A stretch of 42,503 nt of DNA from CAYPCH01 sp964409165 (GTDB taxonomy: Bacteria > Bacillota > Clostridia > Acetivibrionales > Acetivibrionaceae): the NCBI GenBank assembly GCA_964409165.1, contig CAYPCH010000015.1:1-42503 (forward strand), in the 5' to 3' direction. Made by a program: the position numbers and the translations under genes. Each line of letters opens with the position of its first letter. The stretch's first letter is position 1. Shown in pieces: positions 17,462-26,701 of this stretch. The notes beneath the pieces were generated by a model that did not search any database, was not told the origin of the DNA, and worked only from the letters and a program-made list of their open reading frames with translations.

Positions 17462-18403
17462 TTAAAGCTTCAGCGCATAATTTATTACTATATTCAAAGC
17501 AATCAAAACATACAAAATAAAAGAGATTGTTATAGGCCAGTGCGACACAATTGAAATAACATCGTTGGTAAAAGTAGTTGTCGATGGCTTTATCAAATAT
17601 TTACCTCTTGTCGTCAAATAAAAACATGCTACAAGTACTAACACTATCATAGCACATACTGCTCCATAAACCAATATTTCACCCAACTGAGCTACAGTAA
17701 TGCGTGTATCATTAATTTCCTCTCCACTACTGCTGTAATAATACTGAAAAATTACAGATATCAGGTTATTGGCAAAATGAGCCAGCATTCCTGCAAAAAT
17801 CGAATTTGTTCTTATCACATAATACCCTATTAGCAAACCTAAAAAAACCGGCCCCACAAAATTTGTTATATCATAATGAAAAATTCCGAATAAAATGGAT
17901 GTTATGATAATCGCCTTCATTGATCCCCTGCTCTCATAAGCTTTCAGCAATACCCCTCTATGCAGTATCTCTTCACATATTGCAGGCGATACTGCAACTA
18001 CCAATATCTCTATAAAGAGCTCTCCAGAATTACCAGGAGCCGGTATTGAATCTACCGGTACATAACCAATAAATTGAAGAGCATACAAGACTGTCGAATT
18101 TAAAGCCACTGCCACTATATATAAAGGAAAAGAAATCAGCGATATGGTAATGGCAGAGTAAAAATCCAGTCTGTTAAATCTTAAAACATCCTTGATACTG
18201 ATATTATTAACAACAATATAAAAAAACACCGGAATCAGTATGAAAATAAGCTGGTTAACAGCCAGAATCAAATATGTATTATTCTCATAAAAGCCTTTAA
18301 AAAACACATCGGCAATTGCAACTACCAGCGAAAATACAAAACATAAAGCTGTAACTGCCAAAAATAAACTGTTTGCTCCGGTGACGGTCACTTTATTGTT
18401 CAC
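17462..18403 (-). CDS. CPBP-family intramembrane metalloprotease
   Basis: The 313-residue polytopic protein has about eight membrane helices. The CPBP (CAAX protease/Abi) motifs are EEILHRG near the middle, with the paired glutamates and the arginine, and FGIFHYD with the zinc-binding histidine. Homologs cut membrane proteins or act in bacteriocin self-immunity; the substrate is unknown. It starts at a GTG that overlaps the stop of the 5-formyl-THF cyclo-ligase gene by 4 bases, so the two are co-transcribed. Confidence 0.88.
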   Translation of the reverse strand: MNNKVTVTGANSLFLAVTALCFVFSLVVAIADVFFKGFYENNTYLILAVNQLIFILIPVFFYIVVNNISIKDVLRFNRLDFYSAITISLISFPLYIVAVALNSTVLYALQFIGYVPVDSIPAPGNSGELFIEILVVAVSPAICEEILHRGVLLKAYESRGSMKAIIITSILFGIFHYDITNFVGPVFLGLLIGYYVIRTNSIFAGMLAHFANNLISVIFQYYYSSSGEEINDTRITVAQLGEILVYGAVCAMIVLVLVACFYLTTRGKYLIKPSTTTFTNDVISIVSHWPITISFILYVLIALNIVINYALKL

Positions 18404-19002
18404 TGTCCATGAGCCCTTTCTGTATTATCGGAAATAATTCTTGATTCCGTGATTACAGCATCTAGCGCAATATCATGCTTCTCTTTAGGTATTGATGGAT
18501 AAATCTGCATCTCATAAGCAATACCTGCTTTATAGCACCCTGGCTTCAAACCCTTCAGAAAGCCGTCGTAGTAACCTGCACCATAGCCAATCCGATTTCT
18601 TTTTGTATCAAATGCTACACCCGGTACAACTATAATATCAATATCTTCTTTTTTCAACTTTATGGTGTTTTCCTTTACAGGTTCCATAATTCCATAAGTT
18701 CCCCGACTCAAATCTTTTGCAAGGTTTTTTACCAGATAGGCTTCAATCGCTTTCTTTTCATTTATGCTATCAACCAAAGGCAGAGCAAGCCTTTTTCCGG
18801 TTTCAAAACAGTAACGGATTATATATTCTGTCATCACTTCATTGCCAAAGTCCATATAAGCCATAACAACTCTGCTTTTATCAAATTCTTTTGTATTTAT
18901 AAGCCTCTTTGTTATCTCAATACTCTTTTTTACTACCTCATCTTTTAAAAGGCTTTTCCTTAAGTTCAAAACTTCTTTTCTTATTTCATTCTTTTTAATC
19001 AT
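18400..19002 (-). CDS. 5-formyltetrahydrofolate cyclo-ligase
   Basis: Converts 5-formyl-THF to 5,10-methenyl-THF using ATP, returning the stored folate to one-carbon metabolism. The signature RNRIGYGAGYYDGFL and the preceding DIIVVPGVAFD are intact, and 200 residues is normal. I chose the ATG at 19002, with AAGGTGATA upstream. It belongs to a tightly packed minus-strand run (zinc-ribbon protein, DUF2085, this gene, CPBP protease). Confidence 0.94.
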   Translation of the reverse strand: MIKKNEIRKEVLNLRKSLLKDEVVKKSIEITKRLINTKEFDKSRVVMAYMDFGNEVMTEYIIRYCFETGKRLALPLVDSINEKKAIEAYLVKNLAKDLSRGTYGIMEPVKENTIKLKKEDIDIIVVPGVAFDTKRNRIGYGAGYYDGFLKGLKPGCYKAGIAYEMQIYPSIPKEKHDIALDAVITESRIISDNTERAHGQ

Positions 19003-19035
19003 AAGTATTATCACCTTAAAAGTAAAAATAACATT

Positions 19036-19695
19036 TTACTTATCCCTTATTACCCTGACAAGATACTGCGATGTTAGAAACATAAAAGCAAAAACTGTAA
19101 AAGTCGTAAAAAAAACAGACCAGAACAACGATTTAAAAAACGTCCAGTCAGCTGCTTTCAAAATAGTATAAACCATCCTGCTTATTATAAATATTAATGA
19201 AAATACAAAAATAGAAGATATCAATATCCATGGAAGAATTCCAGTTAATATCAGCACTATAGTAATCAAACCCATAACAAATAGAATAAGAAGTTCAACC
19301 GGATTTTTCACAACAGGACTTACGTTCATGCCATTTACCTTGAAATTTGCAGCAGGCATAAGGAATATCGCTACAGGCATGCCAAAAAACATCCCGGTAA
19401 CCAATCTTGTCACATTGTCGGTTTGCCTTATGTTTACATAGGAACTTGCCCCGTCAAGCATCATGGGAATCATCATCAAGGCAAGAATAAGGCTTATCCT
19501 TATTTCCGGCATCTTGTCCGATTTCATCCTTCCCTTCACAAGGCAAAAAACAAAGGAAACAAAAATCCCTAGATAAATGCCCGTGTCCCGGGCACACACT
19601 GGTAACGGCATTTCATTAACGCATATTGTCCTTTCGGACAACTGATGGCAAACCATTGATCCAAAAAAGTAAAACAAATCGCTTAGCTTTCCCAT
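19036..19695 (-). CDS. DUF2085 family membrane protein
   Basis: About 219 residues with six predicted membrane helices. The N-terminal pattern CHQLSERTI…PVCARDTGIYLGIF is the DUF2085 signature (CHQ-x3-R and CARxxG). Function unknown; the conserved cysteines suggest metal or redox binding. A GTG at 19698 directly follows the stop of the zinc-ribbon gene and an ATG follows at 19695; I used the ATG. The two genes are almost certainly translationally coupled. Confidence 0.85.
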   Translation of the reverse strand: MGKLSDLFYFFGSMVCHQLSERTICVNEMPLPVCARDTGIYLGIFVSFVFCLVKGRMKSDKMPEIRISLILALMMIPMMLDGASSYVNIRQTDNVTRLVTGMFFGMPVAIFLMPAANFKVNGMNVSPVVKNPVELLILFVMGLITIVLILTGILPWILISSIFVFSLIFIISRMVYTILKAADWTFFKSLFWSVFFTTFTVFAFMFLTSQYLVRVIRDK

Positions 19696-19698
19696 CAC

Positions 19699-20463
19699 TT
19701 AAAAACCAGTCCCTAACATATCTTCTAAAACAATATAAAATACGCAACACGAAATGCTGGACACAACAAAAACAATCAGGGATGCAATAAGAAGAGCAAA
19801 CCCGAATGAACGTTTATCAGTGTCACCATCGCTGTTCATAAACACTATTGCAATTATTAAACCCGCAAGCTGTCCAATTCCGGGGATAATACTGCATGCA
19901 ACCGTAATAAAAACCTTAATCCCGTTGCTCAATGATGTCTTGTATTCATCTTTTGTCTGCGCAGGGTATTGATTTTTGATGTCTTTGTTCTGAGTCTGAG
20001 GACTGTCATTCTTTACGGAAACTTCTCTTGAAATGCCTGAAAGTCCATCGCTGTCAATAGCATTATGTTTATTCTCCGGCTTAATTGGTACAGACTGGTC
20101 AGAATATTGGCTGTAATCTGAATAACTGCCTTGATTGGTAATTCGCTCTTTAATACTATTATTCAACTGGGTATTCTCTGCTTCATCCCGATGTATCTTT
20201 TCCGATTCATCCACCTGTCCTTTAAACTGTTCCTTTTTAGTTTCATCTGGCTGATTTTTATCAATTCCGTATGTATTATAGTCAGAGTTTTCACTGTTTA
20301 TGCCAGATTCATAATTGGTGTCAAAAGTCAAATCCTTTTTCTCTTCCTTCTCTTCAGGATAATTTGTCTTTAGCTCAAGCAGACTGCCGCAGTAAGGACA
20401 ACGTTTAAAATCCGATGCTATATCTTCACCGCAAAAACTGCATATCTTTCTATCGTTTTCCAT
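19699..20463 (-). CDS. Zinc-ribbon membrane protein
   Basis: A 254-residue protein with a zinc ribbon at its start (C-x2-C at CSFC and CPYC, residues about 8-25), a long low-complexity hydrophilic linker rich in Asn, Ser, Gln, Lys and Asp (about 30-175), and two hydrophobic helices at the C-terminus (ITVACSIIPGIGQLAGLI and LLIASLIVFVVSS). GGAGGAGC precedes the ATG. It heads the four-gene minus-strand run. No enzymatic motif was seen. Confidence 0.85.
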   Translation of the reverse strand: MENDRKICSFCGEDIASDFKRCPYCGSLLELKTNYPEEKEEKKDLTFDTNYESGINSENSDYNTYGIDKNQPDETKKEQFKGQVDESEKIHRDEAENTQLNNSIKERITNQGSYSDYSQYSDQSVPIKPENKHNAIDSDGLSGISREVSVKNDSPQTQNKDIKNQYPAQTKDEYKTSLSNGIKVFITVACSIIPGIGQLAGLIIAIVFMNSDGDTDKRSFGFALLIASLIVFVVSSISCCVFYIVLEDMLGTGF

Positions 20464-20651
20464 CCATGCTCCTCCTTAAAATCAGAAGTTTATTTTCAGT
20501 TTTTAATAAATAACTTTCATTATTACTCTATTCTGCAAAATGCACGAAAATCCTTCCTTTATATTTGCTAAAATTTGTTTAGATTAGGGCTTCTAATTCT
20601 AAGGTGTATACTGTTTAATAAAAACATCCTGTCAAGCCTGCTATATAACGT

Positions 20652-20697
20652 ATACATAAAATTGAGTACCTATGATTGGTACTCAATTTTATGTATA
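20652..20697 (-). terminator. Terminator of the 102-residue gene
   Basis: A perfect 19-bp stem (ATACATAAAATTGAGTACC and complement, loop TATGATT), 20 bases past the stop. The stem contains the same TTGAGTACC / GGTACTCAA found in some type A and B neighbourhoods, but with a different loop. Confidence 0.85.
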
Positions 20698-20716
20698 TTT
20701 TATTTCTATTTTTCTT

Positions 20717-21025
20717 TTATTCTTCAATATATGTACCGGCTTCCTTATAATACAAATACAAAAGAGCCTTTATAATATCATTACAGTTTTCATTTGTTAT
20801 TGTGTGGATATCACCTCTGTCAACCTGTATAAACAACCCTATTTGATGCTTATGACTATTATCAATCACTGTACTTATCATATCAATTGCTTTAAGCGCT
20901 TCCCTATAAACATAAATCCATTGCCCAACATCCTCATCCATATTTATCTCCTTCTCATAATATTTCTGTAAAAAACCCTTTATTTCGCCACTTTTGTTTG
21001 AATACAGGTTTACAGTAACATTCAT
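20717..21025 (-). CDS. Hypothetical protein, 102 residues
   Basis: Not recognised. The start is the ATG at 21025, with GGGAGGAAAG upstream; the frame continues open to 21121 without a better start. The soluble product begins MNVTVNLYSNKSGEIKGFLQ and is Ile/Tyr/Asp-rich with an acidic middle. No signal peptide. Single gene with its own terminator. Confidence 0.8.
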   Translation of the reverse strand: MNVTVNLYSNKSGEIKGFLQKYYEKEINMDEDVGQWIYVYREALKAIDMISTVIDNSHKHQIGLFIQVDRGDIHTITNENCNDIIKALLYLYYKEAGTYIEE

Positions 21026-21263
21026 CAATTCTTTCCTCCCACAGTTTTTCGTTTGATTGTTTAGAGTTGATATGCATGCAAAAAAATATGCAAAGCGGTA
21101 TTTACATAATAAGTTTGACATAAATATTGAGAAACCCTTTATGTAATTTTTTCATTTGATAATGTCCTGTAATACAGTATTATTTATCAACATCTTGAAA
21201 TAATATTAATGAATAAATCTTGTCAGGAATGGAGGGGCGTTTGCAGTTTATCTGCATTATATT

Positions 21264-22238
21264 ATGAAAATTATCAGAATAACCTTAAAAAAAATTATTA
21301 TTCCGGTTTTTATAATAACACTGCTTTTTAGTGGCTGTAGCCGAAGTAATGAAAATCAGCAACCCAAGAATCAGCAAATACAGTCAGAACAACAAGAGGA
21401 TAAAATACCGGAACAGCTAAAAGATATTGAGAACAGTATTGAAAAGATAATTAAAACCCTTAACGGCCCTGCTATTGAAACAGAAGATAAAAAAGAGCCA
21501 CAGCTCCAACAAAATGCTAATAAATCAAAAAACAAACAAGATGACACAGGAAACAAAAGCAATGGTCAGGAGAAGGGAGGCGAAGAAGAAGGAGGAGGAG
21601 AAGGAGAAGACAAAAAAGCAGAAAAAGATCAGGATAATCCGCCAGAAAGCAACGGGCAAAACCAAGAACAAAGCGACTCAAATCAAGAGCAGAGTAAAAA
21701 ACCGACTCAAACAGAAGCACTAATGCCTAATGAACAATGGAATAAGATTGAACCTGTAATAAACACCTTGCATTACAAATGGAACAGCTATATGCCTATG
21801 ACCGCAAAAAAAAATGCTGACAGAAAACTTATTGAAAACTTTAGTACAGCACTTAATAGTCTTACAGACAGTATAATAAGTAAAAGCCAAACTAATACGT
21901 TAATGGCTGCAAGTTACCTTTACGCATATATACCTGATTTCTATATGCTTTACAGAACAGAAACATCCCCTGCGATAAAACGCGTAAGATATTATACCAG
22001 GAATGCCATGCTAAATTCTATGACAGCTAACTGGACTCAGGCAGAAAGTGATATAAACAATTTAAAATCAGTCTGGTCGATATATAAAAATACAGTTTCG
22101 CAAGAACAGCAGGAAAATGTAAGCAAACTTGATTATTCAATTTATGAGCTTGAGAAAGTGATAATGGAAAGAAACCAGTCTCTTTCAGACATCAAAGGAA
22201 GAGTTGCCATGTCAAACATACAGGAACTTGAAAAATAA
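21264..22238 (+). CDS. Low-complexity lipoprotein
   Basis: The 324-residue product has a basic N-terminus, a hydrophobic stretch and the lipobox LFSGC (Cys about residue 25), so it should be lipid-anchored outside the membrane. Residues about 30-155 are low complexity (Gln, Asn, Glu, Lys, and GEEEGGGEGE), likely a flexible spacer. The remainder (about 155-324) looks helical and globular. I do not recognise the family. The nearest good ribosome binding site (GGAGGGG, 21231-21237) is 26 bases from the ATG, too far, so initiation is unclear. The gene ends at the large palindrome. Confidence 0.8.
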   Translation: MKIIRITLKKIIIPVFIITLLFSGCSRSNENQQPKNQQIQSEQQEDKIPEQLKDIENSIEKIIKTLNGPAIETEDKKEPQLQQNANKSKNKQDDTGNKSNGQEKGGEEEGGGEGEDKKAEKDQDNPPESNGQNQEQSDSNQEQSKKPTQTEALMPNEQWNKIEPVINTLHYKWNSYMPMTAKKNADRKLIENFSTALNSLTDSIISKSQTNTLMAASYLYAYIPDFYMLYRTETSPAIKRVRYYTRNAMLNSMTANWTQAESDINNLKSVWSIYKNTVSQEQQENVSKLDYSIYELEKVIMERNQSLSDIKGRVAMSNIQELEK

Positions 22239-22317
22239 AGGAAGCAAGGGGGAAGCAAGGGGACGGTTCTGCCGCTTCCATTGATGGAAGCGGCAGAACC
22301 GTCCCCTTGCTTCCTTT
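22238..22317. repeat. Large palindrome with GGGGACGGTTCT core
   Basis: Two 30-base arms (22251-22280 and 22285-22314) pair perfectly across a TTGA loop. Each arm reads GGAAGCAAGGGGACGGTTCT and continues GCCGCTTCCA. An extra partial repeat GGAAGCAAGGG lies at 22240-22250. Similar GGGGACGGTTCT palindromes occur near REP-associated (IS200-like) transposases in Firmicutes. It also could end transcription of the lipoprotein gene. Confidence 0.9.
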
Positions 22318-22337
22318 ATATTCTGTTATTTATGAGG

Positions 22338-22343
22338 TATAAT
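22338..22343 (+). promoter_or_regulatory. Possible -10 box of tmcAL
   Basis: TATAAT at 22338-22343, 30 bases before the ATG. No clear -35 box; the upstream DNA is the end of the palindrome. Confidence 0.4.
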
Positions 22344-22372
22344 ATAGACATAAATAAGAAAGGACATAACTA

Positions 22373-23647
22373 ATGAAAGTATTGGGAGTAATTGTTGAAT
22401 ATAACCCATTTCATAACGGTCATTTATACCACATAAAGAAGTCGAAGGAAATAAGTGGTGCGGATTATGTAGTAAGCGTAATGAGCGGCAATTTTATACA
22501 ACGGGGTGAACCGGCAATTGTAAACAAGTGGATCAGAGCAAAAATGGCGTTGTTATCAGGGGTTGACCTCATTATTGAACTGCCGTTACCTTATGCAGTA
22601 TCAAGTGCAGAATTCTTTGCCTTTGGTGCAATCAAGATCCTAAATGATATAGGTATTGTTGACTATATATGTTTTGGAAGCGAGAACAGTGACATCAATA
22701 ATTTGGACGCTATTGCAAAAATACTTATAAACGAACCCGAAAGTTATAAGGCATTATTAAAAAAAGCTCTTTCCGAGGGTCTTTCTTATCCTTTGTCGAG
22801 AGAGATTGCATTAAGTGAGTATATTGAATCCGAAAACTTTCGTATAGACGAGCTTTCCGAATTACTAACATCTTCAAATAACATTTTGGGTATTGAATAC
22901 CTTAAAGCACTTCGAAAACTAAAAAGCAACATAACTCCACTTACAATAAAGAGAACAAACAACACATACAACAGTAGTGCTTTAACCGGAAATATATCAA
23001 GTGCAACATCCATCAGAAGACATGTCATGGAAACATCCGACTCTGCTGAAGAAAACTTACTTAAAGAAGTAATGCCGGAAGTCTGCTTATGCATTCTTAA
23101 CAAAGAATTCTCAAGCGGTCGGGGTCCCGTTTTCGCAGAAAACTTTGAAGACATAATTCTTGCTCTGCTAAGAAAAATGGATACATCGGATATACGAAAA
23201 TATCCTTACATATCTGAAGGTCTTGAAAACAGAATAAAAAAAGCGTCTCTAACCTCAGGGTCATATTATGAACTTGTCGATAATATCTGCACAAAAAGAT
23301 ACACAAAAACCAGGATACAAAGAATACTCATGAGCATTCTAATCGGTATAACTTCATACGACTTTGATATGTTCAACCAATACGGAGGTCCCACCTATGC
23401 AAGGGTATTGGGATTCAACGAAAAAGGAAAATACCTTCTATCAAAAACCAAGAAAAAAACATCAATTCCGGTAATTTTAAAAACGGCTGACTTTATGCAA
23501 TCATGCAATCCTCTGGTAAGAAAGATGTTGGAACTGGAGTCATATTCAACTGATATTTACGTTCTTGCCTTCAACAATCCTTCTTACAGAAGAGCAGGAC
23601 AGGACTTTACACAAAATGTAGTAAGAATAACTGATAATCAGCAGTAG
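22373..23647 (+). CDS. tmcAL: tRNA(Met) cytidine acetate ligase TmcAL (YlbM family)
   Basis: In Bacillus this enzyme acetylates the wobble cytidine of elongator tRNA-Met (ac4C34) using acetate and ATP. The 424-residue product starts with the nucleotidyltransferase fold, including GVIVEYNPFHNGHLYHI (HxGH motif), MSGNFIQRGEPA and KWIRAKMAL, and later GSENSDIN, all family hallmarks. GAAAGGAC precedes the ATG by 6 bases. It is convergent with the downstream methyltransferase gene. Confidence 0.93.
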   Translation: MKVLGVIVEYNPFHNGHLYHIKKSKEISGADYVVSVMSGNFIQRGEPAIVNKWIRAKMALLSGVDLIIELPLPYAVSSAEFFAFGAIKILNDIGIVDYICFGSENSDINNLDAIAKILINEPESYKALLKKALSEGLSYPLSREIALSEYIESENFRIDELSELLTSSNNILGIEYLKALRKLKSNITPLTIKRTNNTYNSSALTGNISSATSIRRHVMETSDSAEENLLKEVMPEVCLCILNKEFSSGRGPVFAENFEDIILALLRKMDTSDIRKYPYISEGLENRIKKASLTSGSYYELVDNICTKRYTKTRIQRILMSILIGITSYDFDMFNQYGGPTYARVLGFNEKGKYLLSKTKKKTSIPVILKTADFMQSCNPLVRKMLELESYSTDIYVLAFNNPSYRRAGQDFTQNVVRITDNQQ

Positions 23648-23677
23648 TCAAGGATAAAGAAATCATTTGAAAAGGAT

Positions 23678-24478
23678 TCATATTTCAAGAAGCCCTTCCC
23701 TGAACTTCATCTGATAATTCATACAGAACTTATCCCTGCCTAATAATGCTTCGGATGCATATATAAGTGCCATAAGCTTTTTATCCAAGGGGTCCAATAT
23801 AGGTGCATCTATACCGGATACCATTGCCGCTACCAAAAAAGCCTGATTCATAAGGCTTCTTGCCGGAATCCCAAAAGATATATTACTTATTCCGCATGCA
23901 ACACGAACTTCAGGAAACTCGCTTCTTAGCCTCCTGATAGAGTCCAGAGCGTCAGAGCCATAATGCCCGCCTGTGCCGACGGACCTAACAAAGGGGTCGA
24001 GATAAATATCCTGTAACGCAACCCCCTCTTTTGTAAGTCCTTCAATAAGCCTTCCTGCAATCAATACCCTTTCATCAATAGTCTCAGGCATACCCGAGTC
24101 ATCCATACATAAAGCTATTACACCTGTTTCAAATTCCTGTACCAACGGTAAAACAGCAAAAAACCTTTCTTTCTCCCCTGTTATGGAGTTAATAATCGGC
24201 TTCGGATTTCTATTAGCCTTAAGGGCAGCCTTTATAGCTTCCGGATTGTCTGAATCTATAGAGAACGGAACATCGGAAACCTCCTGTATAATATTCACAA
24301 GCCACTCCAGATTCTGAACATCCTCATCCAGAAATGAGCCGACATTGATATCAATATAGGATATACCTGCATCATGCTGTTTTTGAGCCAGATTCTGAAT
24401 AAAATCGGCATCTTTCACAGCAATGGCTTGCTTAACACTCTTTGAATTCCCGTTTATTCTCTCACCGATTATATACAT
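23678..24478 (-). CDS. Pterin-binding (methyltetrahydrofolate:corrinoid-type) methyltransferase
   Basis: The 266-residue TIM-barrel protein begins MYIIGERINGNSKSVKQAI. It resembles AcsE/MeTr enzymes, which move a methyl group from methyl-THF to a corrinoid protein: the GERIN start, YIDINVGSF, FSIDSDNPEAIKAAL, KPIINSITGE and CGISNISFGIP are shared family traits. The ATG at 24478 follows GGAGGGG. No corrinoid protein or Wood-Ljungdahl genes are adjacent, so its partner is unknown. It may serve a methionine-synthase-like or corrinoid-linked reaction. Confidence 0.87.
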   Translation of the reverse strand: MYIIGERINGNSKSVKQAIAVKDADFIQNLAQKQHDAGISYIDINVGSFLDEDVQNLEWLVNIIQEVSDVPFSIDSDNPEAIKAALKANRNPKPIINSITGEKERFFAVLPLVQEFETGVIALCMDDSGMPETIDERVLIAGRLIEGLTKEGVALQDIYLDPFVRSVGTGGHYGSDALDSIRRLRSEFPEVRVACGISNISFGIPARSLMNQAFLVAAMVSGIDAPILDPLDKKLMALIYASEALLGRDKFCMNYQMKFREGLLEI

Positions 24479-24520
24479 TAAATTCCCCTCCATGAATCAG
24501 CATTCCATAAAGTCAAAAGC

Positions 24521-26188
24521 TTATACTTCCACAATTATAGGTAATATCATCGGTCTTCTCTTAGTCTTCTCGTATAAATAATCCCTTAAAGCATCCCTTA
24601 TGATACCCTTTTTAGCAGCCCAGTCATTCTTTTTCTTTTCTTCGCATTTTTGGATGGCAACACGGCTAACTTCTTTTATTTGCTCCATTAGATCCTCCGA
24701 CTCTCTTACGTATACAAAGCCCCTGGATATAATGTCAGGTCCTGCAACAACAACCCCCGAACCACCATCTATAGTAACAACAACAACAATAAGACCATCC
24801 TGGGATAAATGCTTTCTGTCACGCAGTACAATATTGCCTACATCACCTACTCCAAGCCCATCCACAAGTACTCTTCCCGATGTAACGCTCCCATTCATCC
24901 TTGCAGAATCCTCAGTCAACTCCAGAACTCGTCCTATGTCCATTATAAATATATCTTCCATCGGCATTCCCAACTCATTTACAAGATTTGCATGTTGCTT
25001 AAGATGACGATATTCTCCATGTACCGGCATGAAAAATTTTGGTTTTATAAGTCTTTGTATGAGTTTAAGTTCCTCCTTGCAAGCATGCCCGGATACATGT
25101 ATATCAGCCCACGACTCATATATTACTTCTGCATCCTTTTTGAAAAGTTCATTTATTACCCTTGAAACAAATTTCTCATTACCAGGTATGGGGCTTGCAG
25201 AAATAATCACCAAATCTCCCGGAACTATTTCAACCTTTTTATGTTCTCCTGCGGCCATCCTGGATAATGCCGACATTGGTTCCCCTTGGCTGCCTGTAGT
25301 AATTATTACAATTTTCTCGCAAGGGTATTTGTTTATCTGGTCTATGTCAACCAATACACCTTCTGGAATAGTCATATACCCCAGATTCATTGATACGTTA
25401 ACGACATTTACCATGCTCCGCCCACAGATAGCTACCTTGCGACCAAATTTGACTGCTGAATTTATAACCTGCTGAACCCTGTGAACATTAGATGCAAAAG
25501 TTGCAACAAGTATTCGATTTTTTGCGTTCATAAAAATATCTTCGAACGTGTCACCCACTGTCTTCTCAGACATTGTATACCCTTCTCTTTCAACATTGGT
25601 ACTGTCACACATAAGCAAAAGGACACCTTTTTCCCCGAGTTCTGCCAGTCTCGGCAAATCCATTGGTTCGCCTTCTATAGGGGTATAATCAATCTTAAAG
25701 TCTGATGTATGAACTATGATGCCTACAGGAGTAAATATCGCTAGTGCCACAGAATCTGCAATGCTGTGGGTCGAACGTATAAATTCCACCTTGAAACTAC
25801 CAAGTTGAACAACATCCGATTGTTTTACTACCTTAAGCTCAACCTCACTCAAAATACCATGCTCTTCAAGCTTCTGTTCAAGGAGCCCCAATGTAAGTTT
25901 TGTACCATATATGGGAACATTTATTTCTTTTAACACATAAGGCAGTGCTCCTATATGGTCTTCATGTCCATGGGTCAATACTATTCCTTTCACTTTCTCT
26001 TTGTTTTTAATAAGGTATGAAACATCGGGAATCACAAGGTCAATCCCAAGCATGTCGTCCTCAGGAAAAGCCAAACCGCAATCCACAACAAATATATCAT
26101 CACCATACTCAAGCAATGTAATATTCTTGCCAATTTCCCCAAGGCCTCCAAGAGGTATTATCTTTAGTTTTTTCTTTTTTTTCGCCAC
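24521..26188 (-). CDS. rnj: Ribonuclease J
   Basis: The metallo-beta-lactamase/beta-CASP ribonuclease (5' exonuclease and endonuclease) is central to mRNA decay and RNA maturation in Firmicutes. The 555 residues are typical. The zinc motif THGHEDHIG (His73, His75, Asp77, His78) and the beta-CASP part with TGSQGEPMSALSRMA and HVSGHACKEEL are intact. Translation starts at GTG 26188 after GGAGGTTTAATT. The methyltransferase gene is downstream on the same strand. Confidence 0.96.
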   Translation of the reverse strand: MAKKKKKLKIIPLGGLGEIGKNITLLEYGDDIFVVDCGLAFPEDDMLGIDLVIPDVSYLIKNKEKVKGIVLTHGHEDHIGALPYVLKEINVPIYGTKLTLGLLEQKLEEHGILSEVELKVVKQSDVVQLGSFKVEFIRSTHSIADSVALAIFTPVGIIVHTSDFKIDYTPIEGEPMDLPRLAELGEKGVLLLMCDSTNVEREGYTMSEKTVGDTFEDIFMNAKNRILVATFASNVHRVQQVINSAVKFGRKVAICGRSMVNVVNVSMNLGYMTIPEGVLVDIDQINKYPCEKIVIITTGSQGEPMSALSRMAAGEHKKVEIVPGDLVIISASPIPGNEKFVSRVINELFKKDAEVIYESWADIHVSGHACKEELKLIQRLIKPKFFMPVHGEYRHLKQHANLVNELGMPMEDIFIMDIGRVLELTEDSARMNGSVTSGRVLVDGLGVGDVGNIVLRDRKHLSQDGLIVVVVTIDGGSGVVVAGPDIISRGFVYVRESEDLMEQIKEVSRVAIQKCEEKKKNDWAAKKGIIRDALRDYLYEKTKRRPMILPIIVEV

Positions 26189-26477
26189 AATTAAACCTCC
26201 ACTTTAATAAATTAATATGAAATACGAAATGGCATAAATAAAACAAGCCCGAGCAACATTAAAGAAAGCCCTGGAATGTTTTATTCCGCTATTCAATTTA
26301 ATATGTATCCATCCGCTCAATATATTATAAGTAAATAAGCAGGATCACTCATTTACATATTAATCAACTTAATAATACTAAATATTATCAACTCTATTAT
26401 TATAGCATATTTTACAGGTATATAAACATAAATTTTATTAAAATTAATTTTCTCAGTTGTTACAGGCACAAAAACAA
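26189..26477. other. AT-rich intergenic stretch upstream of the RNase J gene
   Basis: No gene, RNA or clear promoter is visible apart from the RNase J ribosome binding site at its left end. It leads into the repeat array. Confidence 0.5.
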
Positions 26478-26701
26478 AATAGAGTGCCCATCGAGGGCAC
26501 TGTATTTTGTCTCTTTCATTTCACTCCAAGAGACCTAAACAAAACANNNNNNNNNNNNNNNNNNNNNNNNNNNNNNNNNNNNNNNNNNNNNNNNNNNNNN
26601 NNNNNNNNNNNNNNNNNNNNNNNNNNNNNNNNNNNNNNNNNNNNNNCGAGGGCACTGTATTTTGTCTCTTTCATTTCACTCCAAGAGACCTAAACAAAAC
26701 A
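26478..26701 (+). repeat. Tandem type A repeat array containing the assembly gap
   Basis: The units on both sides of the gap are the same: GTGCCC-ATCGA-GGGCAC (first hairpin), then GTCTCTTTCATTTCACTCCA and AGAGAC (second hairpin), then CTAAACAAAACA. Identical sequence on each side of the N run means the true copy number is unknown. A terminator for the GH9 gene follows directly. Confidence 0.88.
26547..26646. other. Assembly gap, exactly 100 N
   Basis: A run of 100 N is a conventional placeholder of unknown true size. It lies inside the type A tandem array, so it was probably caused by repeat collapse. Confidence 0.98.

Noticed and set aside
24600..25475. Long plus-strand frames within the RNase J gene
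   Set aside because: They are antisense shadows; the minus-strand frame has full RNase J motifs.
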